Notes under the pieces: model-generated
Database searches by the model: none
Told to the model about the DNA's origin: nothing
Seen by the model: the letters and a program-made list of their open reading frames with translations, nothing else
Position numbers and translations under genes: made by a program
Source of the DNA: Streptomyces werraensis
GTDB taxonomy: Bacteria > Actinomycetota > Actinomycetes > Streptomycetales > Streptomycetaceae
DNA: 64,000 bases
Direction: 5' to 3'
Assembly (NCBI GenBank): GCA_014656175.1
Contig: BNBX01000003.1
Span: 56,573-120,572 of the forward strand
In this document: positions 36,217 through 43,873 of the stretch, in pieces
Position numbering within the stretch: the first letter of the stretch is position 1
Layout: the number at the start of each line of letters is the position of its first letter

Positions 36217-37521
36217 ATGAAGACACGTGCGCGCTTGCCCAGACTGATCGCCACCGGTGCGACACTGGCCCTGGCCCTGAGCCTGTCCGCCTGCGGTGAC
36301 GGCAACGGCGGGGCGTCGGCGGACGACGGCAAGATCCATATCCTTGTCTACGGGGACGCCACCAACAAGATCGAGAAGCAGGTCGTCGACAAGTTCAACG
36401 AGACGTCCGACGTCAAGGCGGTCCTCGACACCATCCCCGGTGCCGACTACCAGAAGAAGCTTCAGACGATCATCAGCACCCCGCAGGCCCCGGACGTCTT
36501 CTTCAACTGGGGCGGCGGCAGCATCAAGCCCTTCGTCAAGGCGGACCTGCTGCTCCCGCTGGACGACTTCATCAAGAAGAACCCGGAGCTGGAGAGCAAG
36601 TTCCTCCCGTCCGTCTTCAACAACGCCGTGGTCGACGGCAAGCCGTACGGCATCCCCATGCGCGGCACGCAGCCGGTGCTGCTGTTCCACAACAAGAACG
36701 TCCTCAAGAAGGCGGGCGTCCAGCCGCCGAAGACCTGGGACGACCTGCTCGACGCCGTCGAGAAGCTGAAGGACGAGGGCGTCACCCCGATCGCGCTCGG
36801 CGGCGGCGACGTCTGGCCCACCCAGATGTGGTTCCAGTACCTCTACGACCGCATAGCCGGCCCGGAGCTCTTCGCGAAGGCCCTCGAAGGCGACAAGAGC
36901 GCCTGGGAGGCCCCGGAGAGCAAGAAGGCCCTGAAGATGATCAGGGAGCTGGTCGACGCGGGCGCCTTCGGCAAGAACTACGACTCCGTCAAGTACACCA
37001 ACGGCGGCTCGGTCGCGCTGGTCGCCCAGGGCAAGGCCGGCTTCGAGCTGATGGGCTCCTGGTACTACTCCCAGCAGCTCACCGACCACCCGGACTTCGC
37101 GGAGAAGGGCCTCGGCTACTCCGCCTTCCCGGCCGTCGCGGGCGGCAAGGGCGACCCGAAGAACGTCGCCGGCAACACCAACAACTACTACTCGGTGCTG
37201 AAGAAGACCAAGCACCCCGAGGCCGTCGCCAAGTTCCTCGAGCTCATGTACTCCGACGAGTTCGTCAAGGCGCAGCTCGACGTCGGCAACCTCACCACCA
37301 CGACCAACACCGACGAGTTCATCGAGACGTCCGCGACGCCCGAGTACTCCCGCTTCCAGTACGACCTGGTGGCAGACGCCCCGTCGTTCCAGCTGTCCTG
37401 GGACCAGGCGTACCCGCAGTCGGCGGCCTCGGACATGCACAAGGCCATCCAGCAGTTCTTCAACGGACAGCTCGACGCGGACGGCTTCATCAAGGCCATG
37501 CAGGCCCTCCCGACCGAGTGA
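36217..37521 (+). CDS. bxlE: Xylo-oligosaccharide ABC transporter binding lipoprotein
   Basis: A 434-residue solute-binding lipoprotein of the carbohydrate family 1. The signal ends in the lipobox LSAC (Cys about 27). It then shows the normal two-lobed binding-protein sequence, with NKIEKQVVDKFNE and the sugar-contact region GGGDVWPTQMW. It binds xylobiose or similar sugars outside the membrane and passes them to BxlFG. The ATG at 36217 has GAAAGG upstream. It is the first gene of the operon, only 8 nt after the operator cluster. The bxl identity rests on gene order and on the adjoining GH3 enzyme. Confidence 0.88.
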   Translation: MKTRARLPRLIATGATLALALSLSACGDGNGGASADDGKIHILVYGDATNKIEKQVVDKFNETSDVKAVLDTIPGADYQKKLQTIISTPQAPDVFFNWGGGSIKPFVKADLLLPLDDFIKKNPELESKFLPSVFNNAVVDGKPYGIPMRGTQPVLLFHNKNVLKKAGVQPPKTWDDLLDAVEKLKDEGVTPIALGGGDVWPTQMWFQYLYDRIAGPELFAKALEGDKSAWEAPESKKALKMIRELVDAGAFGKNYDSVKYTNGGSVALVAQGKAGFELMGSWYYSQQLTDHPDFAEKGLGYSAFPAVAGGKGDPKNVAGNTNNYYSVLKKTKHPEAVAKFLELMYSDEFVKAQLDVGNLTTTTNTDEFIETSATPEYSRFQYDLVADAPSFQLSWDQAYPQSAASDMHKAIQQFFNGQLDADGFIKAMQALPTE

Positions 37522-37531
37522 CGAACGGCTC

Positions 37532-38491
37532 ATGACCACAAAGATCACGAGCGCCCCGCCCGCCGCCGGGCTCCGCAAGGAGTCCCGGCGGCGGCCGGCC
37601 GCCTCCCCCTCCATATCCACGGTGGGCCGCCCCGGCTTCGCCTGGGCGCTGCCCGCCGCCGTGTTCTTCACGCTCTTCGCCATCGTCCCGCTCGTGATGG
37701 TCGCGGTGCTGTCCTTCATGAGCTGGAACGGTCTCGGCTCGCCCCAGTGGGTCGGCACCGACAACTGGTCGCGCCTGTGGGACGACCCGGTGATGCTGAA
37801 GAGCGTCTGGCTCACCCTGCTGCTGACCGCGCTCGGCGTGGTCATCCAGACCCCGCTGAGCATCCTGCTCGGCGTCTGGGCGGCCGGCTACCAGCGCAAC
37901 CGCGCGGTGCTGTCCGTCATCTACTTCATCCCGCTGCTGCTGTCCGCCACCGCCGTCTCCGTGCTGTGGCGCGCGCTGCTCGACCCGAACTTCGGCATCC
38001 CGGCCGACGCCTCCTGGCTGTTCGGCGACGGCAACCTGTTCGGCGAACAGACCACCGCCATCGGCGTACTGGCGTTCGTCAGCACCTGGCAGTTCACCCC
38101 GTTCCACACGCTGATCTACCAGGGCGCCGCCCGCTCCATCCCGCAGGTCCTCTACCAGGCCGCGGAGATCGACGGCGCGGGCCGCTACCGGCAGTTCTTC
38201 CACATCACGCTGCCGCAGCTCCGCAACTCGATGATCACGTCGATGATCCTGATGATCGTCGGTGGCCTCACCACCTTCGAGACCGTCCTCATCCTCACCC
38301 AGGGCGGCCCCGGCACCGACACCACCATCAGCGCCTACTACATGTACGACAAGGCCTTCAAGGGCTTCGACTTCGGCGCCGGCTCCGCCATCGCCCTCGC
38401 CCTGGTCGTCGCCGCCACCGTCATCTCCCTGGTCGTGGTGAAGGTCTCCGGCTACGACAAGATGCGCAGCTCCATGGAAGGTGTGTCATGA
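37532..38491 (+). CDS. bxlF: Sugar ABC transporter permease
   Basis: A 319-residue inner-membrane permease of the MalF type with six membrane helices after a 40-residue cytoplasmic N-terminus. The EAA loop that contacts the ATPase is QAAEIDGAGRYRQFFHITLP. It forms a heterodimeric channel with the next gene product. It starts 10 nt after bxlE and overlaps bxlG by ATGA. No ATP-binding gene is in the operon; as usual for streptomycete sugar importers, a shared MsiK-type ATPase encoded elsewhere is expected. Confidence 0.92.
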   Translation: MTTKITSAPPAAGLRKESRRRPAASPSISTVGRPGFAWALPAAVFFTLFAIVPLVMVAVLSFMSWNGLGSPQWVGTDNWSRLWDDPVMLKSVWLTLLLTALGVVIQTPLSILLGVWAAGYQRNRAVLSVIYFIPLLLSATAVSVLWRALLDPNFGIPADASWLFGDGNLFGEQTTAIGVLAFVSTWQFTPFHTLIYQGAARSIPQVLYQAAEIDGAGRYRQFFHITLPQLRNSMITSMILMIVGGLTTFETVLILTQGGPGTDTTISAYYMYDKAFKGFDFGAGSAIALALVVAATVISLVVVKVSGYDKMRSSMEGVS

Positions 38492-39306
38492 GGCGCCGCC
38501 CCAACTACCTGGCCGGCGCCGGGTCGATGGTCTGGCTGTTCCTGGTCGGCCTGCCGCTGTACGTGATGCTCGCGGCGACCCTGCGCACCCGGCAGGACTA
38601 CGCCCAGAACGGCCCGGTGTCCTTCCCGGACACCTTCACCCTGGACAACTTCACCGGCGCCTTCGACTCGGGCTTCGGCCGGTACTTCCTCAACACGCTC
38701 GTCGTCACCGCCTGCGTGATCGGCATCGTGCTGCTGCTGGTCCCGCCGCTCGCCTACGCCATCGTGCGCAGCCGGGGCAGGACCACGTCGGCGATCTTCC
38801 GGCTGTTCCTGCTCGGCCTGGCGATCCCCGCCCAGGCCGTCATCGTGCCGATGTTCTACCTGATCAGCGAAGCCGGGCTGTACGACAACCTGCTCGGCGT
38901 CATCCTGCCCACGGCCGCGTTCTGCCTGCCGATGTCCGCGCTCATCCTCAGCGGCGCCATGCGCGACATCTCCCCGGAGCTGTACGAGGCCATGGCCATG
39001 GACGGCGCCACCCCGCGCCGGATGTTCTTCCAGCTCGTGCTGCCGCTGTCCCGGGGCGGACTGTCCACCATCGTGGTCTTCTCCGCGCTCCAGGCATGGA
39101 ACGGCTTCCTGTTCCCGCTCGTGCTGACCCAGTCCGACGCCACCAAGGTCGTCACCCTGGGCCTGTACGACTTCCAGACCGAACACGGCATCGACATCCC
39201 CGGGCTGCTGGGAGCCGTGGTGCTGTCCATGGTGCCCATCCTGCTCGTCTACCTGTTCGCCCGTCGCGCCCTGGTCCAGGGTCTGATGGGCGTCGGAGGA
39301 AAGTGA
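38488..39306 (+). CDS. bxlG: Sugar ABC transporter permease
   Basis: A 272-residue MalG-type permease with six membrane helices. The EAA loop is EAMAMDGATPRRMFFQLVLP. It pairs with the preceding permease. Start overlaps the previous stop as ATGA and its stop overlaps the GH3 gene start as GTGA, so the three proteins are translated in a coupled way. Confidence 0.92.
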   Translation: MRRRPNYLAGAGSMVWLFLVGLPLYVMLAATLRTRQDYAQNGPVSFPDTFTLDNFTGAFDSGFGRYFLNTLVVTACVIGIVLLLVPPLAYAIVRSRGRTTSAIFRLFLLGLAIPAQAVIVPMFYLISEAGLYDNLLGVILPTAAFCLPMSALILSGAMRDISPELYEAMAMDGATPRRMFFQLVLPLSRGGLSTIVVFSALQAWNGFLFPLVLTQSDATKVVTLGLYDFQTEHGIDIPGLLGAVVLSMVPILLVYLFARRALVQGLMGVGGK

Positions 39307-41669
39307 CCGCGAACGTGGCCGTAGAGACCACCCCCGAAATCCCCCTCTGGAACGACCCCTCCCACCCCGTCTCCGCCCGGGTCGACGCACTGATCGGCGC
39401 CATGACCCTCCAGGAGAAGATCGCCCAGCTGTACGGCGTGTGGGTCGGCGCCTCCGCCGACGGCGGCGAGGTCGCCCCGCACCAGCACGACATGGAGGAG
39501 GCCGTCGAGCTCGACGACCTCCTGCCGTCCGGCCTGGGCCAGCTCACGCGCCCCTTCGGCACCGCCCCCGTGGACCCGGCGCTCGGCGCGCTCTCCCTGC
39601 TGCGCACCCAGACCCGCATCACCTCCGCGAACCGCTTCGGCATCCCCGCCGTCGCGCACGAGGAGTGCCTGGCCGGCTTCGCCGCCTGGGGCGCCACCGC
39701 TTATCCCGTCCCGCTGTCCTGGGGCGCCACCTTCGACCCGGACGTGATCCGCAGGATGGCCGCCGCCATCGGCCGCGACATGCGGTCCGTCGGCGTCCAC
39801 CAGGGCCTCGCGCCCGTCCTGGACGTGGTGCGCGACGCCCGCTGGGGCCGTGTCGAGGAGACCATCGGCGAGGACCCGTACCTCGTCGGCACCATCGGCA
39901 CCGCCTACGTCCGGGGCCTGGAGTCCGCCGGGATCGTCGCCACCCTCAAGCACTTCGTCGGCTACTCGGCCTCCCGCGCCGGACGCAACCTCGCCCCCTC
40001 GTCCGTGGGGCCGCGTGAACGCGCCGACGTGCTGCTGCCGCCGTTCGAGATGGCCGTCCACGAGGGCGGCGCCCGCTCCGTCATGCACGCCTACACCGAC
40101 ATCGACGGCGTGCCCTCCGCGGCGGACGAAAGCCTGCTCACCGGGCTGCTCCGCGACACGTGGGGCTTCGACGGCACGGTCGTCGCCGACTACTTCGGCA
40201 TCGCGTTCCTCAAGACGCTGCACGGCGTCGCGGGCGACTTCGCCGACGCGGCCGGGGCCGCGCTGAAGGCGGGCGTCGACATCGAACTGCCGACGGTCAA
40301 GACGTTCGGCGCCCCGCTCGTGGAGGCCGTCGCCGAGGGCCGGGTGCCGGAGTCCCTGATCGACCGCGCCCTGCGCCGCGTCCTCACCCAGAAGGCGGAG
40401 CTGGGCCTGCTCGACCGTGACTGGAGCCCGGTGCCGCCCGTGTTCGACGGCGCCGACCTGGACGACCCCGACGCCCTGCGCGGCAAGGTCGACCTCGACG
40501 GACCCGAGAACCGCGACCTGGCCCGCGAGATCGCCGAGAAGGCGGTCGTCCTGCTCAGCAACGACGGCACCCTGCCGCTGGACCGGCCCCGCCGCATCGC
40601 GCTCGTCGGCCCCAACGCCACCGAGCCGTCGGCCGTCCTCGGCTGCTACTCCTTCCCGCAGCACGTGGGAGTGAAGTACCCGGACATCCCCGTCGGCATC
40701 GAACTGCCCGACCTGCGCGAGAGCCTGACCGCCGAGTTCCCCGACGCCGAGATCACCGTCGTCCGCGGCACCGGAGTCGACGACGGCGACCTCTCCGGCA
40801 TCGCGGAGGCCGTGGACACCGCGCGTGACGCCGACATCGTCGTCGTGGCGCTCGGTGACCGCGCCGGCCTGTTCGGCCGCGGCACCAGCGGCGAGGGCTG
40901 CGACGCGGAGTCCCTGTCGCTGCCGGGCGCCCAGCAGCAACTGCTGGACGCGCTGCTGGACTCCGGCACCCCGGTGGTGACGGTCCTGCTCGCGGGCCGC
41001 CCCTACGCGCTCGGCCGCGCGGTGTCGGAAGCGGCGGCGATCGTGCAGTCGTTCTTCCCGGGCGTCGCGGGCACCCGCGCCATCGCCGGCGTGCTCAGCG
41101 GTCGTACGGCCCCCTCCGGCCGCCTCCCGGTCAGCGTCCCGCGCACCCCCGGCTCCCAGCCGACCACGTACCTCGGCGCCCGGCTCGCCCAGGCCAGCGA
41201 GGTGTCCAACCTCGACCCGACGCCGGCGTTCGGCTTCGGACACGGCCTCACGTACACGACGTTCGCGTGGAGCGATCTGACCGTGGACGCCGAGGAGGCG
41301 CCGACGGACGGTGAGTTCACGGCGTCCTTCACCGTGCGCAACGCGGGGGAGCGGGCCGGCACGGAGGTCGTCCAGCTCTACCTGCACGACCCGGTCGCCT
41401 CCGTGGTCCAGCCGGTCCAGCGCCTGGTCGGCTACGCCCGCCTGAACCTGGAGCCGGGCGAGCAGCGCAGGGTGCGGGTCACGGTCCCGGCGGACGTGGC
41501 GTCCTTCACCGGCCGCGACGGCCGCCGGATCGTCGAACCGGGCGAGCTGGAACTGCGCCTGGCGGCGTCCAGCACGGACACCCGCCTGACGGCCACGGTC
41601 ACCCTGACGGGGCCGGTGCGGGAGGTGGACCACACGCGGCGGTTCCACGCGGAGTTCTCGGTGGAGTAG
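39303..41669 (+). CDS. bxlA: Glycoside hydrolase family 3 beta-xylosidase
   Basis: A 788-residue cytoplasmic enzyme without signal peptide. The (beta/alpha)8 domain carries the nucleophile Asp296 in GTVVADYFGI and KHFVGYSASRAGRN for substrate binding. The alpha/beta sandwich (about 380-590) and a fibronectin-III-like C-terminal domain (about 660-770) complete the GH3 plan. It should split imported xylobiose and short xylo-oligosaccharides to xylose. The gene is the last of the bxl operon and is followed by a hairpin. A beta-glucosidase activity is possible in this family, but the context of xylanase and BxlR sites supports beta-xylosidase. Confidence 0.9.
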   Translation: MTANVAVETTPEIPLWNDPSHPVSARVDALIGAMTLQEKIAQLYGVWVGASADGGEVAPHQHDMEEAVELDDLLPSGLGQLTRPFGTAPVDPALGALSLLRTQTRITSANRFGIPAVAHEECLAGFAAWGATAYPVPLSWGATFDPDVIRRMAAAIGRDMRSVGVHQGLAPVLDVVRDARWGRVEETIGEDPYLVGTIGTAYVRGLESAGIVATLKHFVGYSASRAGRNLAPSSVGPRERADVLLPPFEMAVHEGGARSVMHAYTDIDGVPSAADESLLTGLLRDTWGFDGTVVADYFGIAFLKTLHGVAGDFADAAGAALKAGVDIELPTVKTFGAPLVEAVAEGRVPESLIDRALRRVLTQKAELGLLDRDWSPVPPVFDGADLDDPDALRGKVDLDGPENRDLAREIAEKAVVLLSNDGTLPLDRPRRIALVGPNATEPSAVLGCYSFPQHVGVKYPDIPVGIELPDLRESLTAEFPDAEITVVRGTGVDDGDLSGIAEAVDTARDADIVVVALGDRAGLFGRGTSGEGCDAESLSLPGAQQQLLDALLDSGTPVVTVLLAGRPYALGRAVSEAAAIVQSFFPGVAGTRAIAGVLSGRTAPSGRLPVSVPRTPGSQPTTYLGARLAQASEVSNLDPTPAFGFGHGLTYTTFAWSDLTVDAEEAPTDGEFTASFTVRNAGERAGTEVVQLYLHDPVASVVQPVQRLVGYARLNLEPGEQRRVRVTVPADVASFTGRDGRRIVEPGELELRLAASSTDTRLTATVTLTGPVREVDHTRRFHAEFSVE

Positions 41670-41686
41670 CCGCACAGTGCGGGGGA

Positions 41687-41729
41687 GAGGGCGGCGCGGG
41701 ACCCGGAGCGGGGGACCCGCACCGCCCTC
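41687..41729 (+). terminator. Terminator of the bxl operon
   Basis: A 14-bp stem with one mismatch (41687-41700 with 41716-41729) lies 18 nt after the GH3 stop codon. Confidence 0.7.
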
Positions 41730-41768
41730 GTTCCCCGAGGAGGGTGACAGCGGATCCAGCCGTGTGCC

Positions 41769-42506
41769 CTACCACCGGTCCCGGTGCACCACCTCCGCGA
41801 CCGATCGCCGCCGTACCGGGCCGAACGTGCCCAGCGGCCATCCCACCGGGATCGCCGCGAACGTGTTCATGTCCTCGGGGATGCCGAGTGCCGCCTTCCA
41901 TTCGGTCTCGAGGAACAGGTGCCAGATGGTGATGTTGGCCGCCAGGCCCAGCCCGCGCGCGGCGAGCAGCAGGTTCTGCACGCCCGGGTAGACGCAGGAG
42001 CCTTCCGCGAGGGCGGTGAAGCGTTCCTGGATGCGGCCCATCCGCTCCGTCGCCTCCGCGCCCAGCGCCTCTGCGTAGATCCGCAGGCCCTCCTCCTCGA
42101 TCCGCGGCGGCGGGAACTGGTAGCAGGGGATGATCAGCGCGGGGGTGTCGGCGAAGTGGTCGCGCTGGTACTCGATGGCGGCGACCATGCGTCCGTACGC
42201 GGCCTCGTCCATGCCCTCGGGCGCGTACTTGCCGGTCGTGGCCAGGTACGCGTCCACGCACCGCTTCCACAGCGGCGCCAGCTCGGCCATCACCGCCCGG
42301 TCGGTGACGACGACGTACTCGTACCGCTGCATGTTGCCGCCGCTGGGGCCCCATACGGCCGCCTGTATCAGCTGGTCGAGCAGCTCGTCCGGCACCGGGT
42401 CGGGCCGCAGGCGCCGCATCGCCCGCATCGTGGACATGGTCGCGAAGAGGGAGGGCTCGCCGGTGGCGTCGGCCAAGGCCCCGGCAAGACGGGTTTCAGT
42501 TGTCAT
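41769..42506 (-). CDS. Nitroreductase family protein
   Basis: A 245-residue FMN-dependent NAD(P)H oxidoreductase. The N-terminal RAMRRLRPDPVPDELL and AVWGPSGGNMQRYEYVVV are the FMN-phosphate-binding segments. GVQNLLLAARGLGLAANIT is the second FMN contact, and the C-terminus has the usual I-P-V-G-W-P. Substrates may be nitroaromatics, quinones or an enone. On its own strand, TACACT (42519-42514) ends 7 nt before the ATG, indicating a leaderless mRNA. Confidence 0.9.
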   Translation of the reverse strand: MTTETRLAGALADATGEPSLFATMSTMRAMRRLRPDPVPDELLDQLIQAAVWGPSGGNMQRYEYVVVTDRAVMAELAPLWKRCVDAYLATTGKYAPEGMDEAAYGRMVAAIEYQRDHFADTPALIIPCYQFPPPRIEEEGLRIYAEALGAEATERMGRIQERFTALAEGSCVYPGVQNLLLAARGLGLAANITIWHLFLETEWKAALGIPEDMNTFAAIPVGWPLGTFGPVRRRSVAEVVHRDRW

Positions 42507-42640
42507 GATCGGGAGTGTAGGGACTGTGAACTTTCCGTGGAGCAGCTCTAGTTGAATGCGAGACCATCGGCGCCGCATTTCCCGCGCATGACGCTCCGCC
42601 CGACGCGGTACTCGGCCCGCACTGCGGAAGGGAGCGGATC

Positions 42641-42877
42641 ATGGCGATCTGTGAAGTGTGCGGGAACGACTACAGCCTCTCCTTCGAGGTGCACACGGTC
42701 GACGGCTCCGTCCATACGTTCGACAGCATCGAGTGCGCCGCCCACAAACTGGCGCCCATCTGCGACAACTGCGGCTGCAAGGTGCTCGGCCACGGTCACC
42801 AGGTCAGCGGCCAGTTCTTCTGTTGCGCCCACTGCGCCCGCGCCCAGGGGCACGCCGAGCTGGCGGACAGCGCCTGA
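42641..42877 (+). CDS. Cysteine-rich, prokaryotic metallothionein-like protein
   Basis: A 78-residue protein with nine cysteines, grouped as CEVC (4-7), C32, CDNCGC (41-46) and CCAHC (61-65), plus several histidines. The pattern fits a small metal-binding protein of the prokaryotic metallothionein/zinc-finger type found across streptomycetes. It probably binds zinc as storage or as a structural zinc finger. GAAGGGAG precedes the ATG. It ends only 3 nt before the converging SDR gene stop. Confidence 0.75.
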   Translation: MAICEVCGNDYSLSFEVHTVDGSVHTFDSIECAAHKLAPICDNCGCKVLGHGHQVSGQFFCCAHCARAQGHAELADSA

Positions 42878-42880
42878 CCG

Positions 42881-43708
42881 TTACGCTCCGTGAGAGTAGC
42901 GGGGCGCCATTCGGCTGCCCGACCCGGCGCGCAGGTTCAGCTCCGCCTCCGCCAGCCGAGCCACGGCCTCCGCGTCCCTCAGACCGGGCACGCACACCAC
43001 CTCACCGACCTCCAGCCCGGCCAGGGACGCGGTCACCACGTCCGCCGCGGGCATGCCGCCCTCGTCGTGGACGCGCCGCTCCCCGCTCACCGGGGTGTCC
43101 CCGGCGCCCAGGTGGAACTCGGTCGCCGTGAGCCCGGGGCACACGACCTGCACCCGAACCGGAGTGCCGGCCAGCTCGGCGGCCAGGGTGCGGGTGAACG
43201 TCACCGCGTACCCCTTCGTCCCGGCGTAGACGGCCCGCCGGGGGAGCGGGTCCGGAGGCAGGTCGCCGGCGAAGGCCAGCAGCGACGCCACATTCACCAC
43301 CGCGCCCCGGCCGCGCGCCAGCATGCCGGGCACGGCGGCCCGGGTGAGCGCCGTGAGCGCCACGACGTTCACGTTCACCACCCGGGTGAGGAGATCCGGG
43401 TCCACCTCGGCGAACGTGCCGTAACCGTTGATGCCCGCGTTGTTGACCACCAGGTCCACGTCGCCGCCGGACGCCCGCTCCACGACACGGGACAGGTCCT
43501 CAGGGCTGCCAAGATCCGCCACCAGTGTCTCGACCCCCGCCGCGCCCTCCTGGAGCGCCTCCTTCGCGAGGACGTCCAGCCGCTCGGCCCGCCGGGCGAC
43601 CAGCACCAGCCCCCAGCCGCGCGCCGCCAGCCGGGTCGCGTACTCCCACCCGATACCGGACGAGGCCCCCGTGACGACGGCCGTGCCGGGTGCGTCGTGC
43701 GAGGTCAT
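42881..43708 (-). CDS. SDR family oxidoreductase
   Basis: A 275-residue classical short-chain dehydrogenase with TGASSGIG (14-21), NNAG, and the catalytic Tyr-Lys in YAGTKGYAVTFTR. RRAERLD near residue 40 suggests NADP preference. It is of the DltE/YqjQ-like subgroup. The substrate is unknown. The gene is transcribed alone between two convergent pairs. Confidence 0.88.
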   Translation of the reverse strand: MTSHDAPGTAVVTGASSGIGWEYATRLAARGWGLVLVARRAERLDVLAKEALQEGAAGVETLVADLGSPEDLSRVVERASGGDVDLVVNNAGINGYGTFAEVDPDLLTRVVNVNVVALTALTRAAVPGMLARGRGAVVNVASLLAFAGDLPPDPLPRRAVYAGTKGYAVTFTRTLAAELAGTPVRVQVVCPGLTATEFHLGAGDTPVSGERRVHDEGGMPAADVVTASLAGLEVGEVVCVPGLRDAEAVARLAEAELNLRAGSGSRMAPRYSHGA

Positions 43709-43836
43709 GAGCGTGATCCCTCCGTCGCCGGGTGGTGCCTGGCCGGAACGCCGTCCGACCCTGCGCCGGGTGTCCCGGCCGCCGCTGCGTGAAACGCGGG
43801 GACAGACGCAACCGCGGCGTCGTGCTCGCCGGACAG

Positions 43837-43870
43837 CCGCCCGCCGGGTGCCAGGGCACCCGGCGGGCGG
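43837..43870 (-). terminator. Terminator of the DUF262 gene
   Basis: A perfect 16-bp inverted repeat (43837-43852 with 43855-43870) ends 4 nt before the stop codon end of the DUF262 gene on the minus strand. Confidence 0.8.
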
Positions 43871-43873
43871 TGC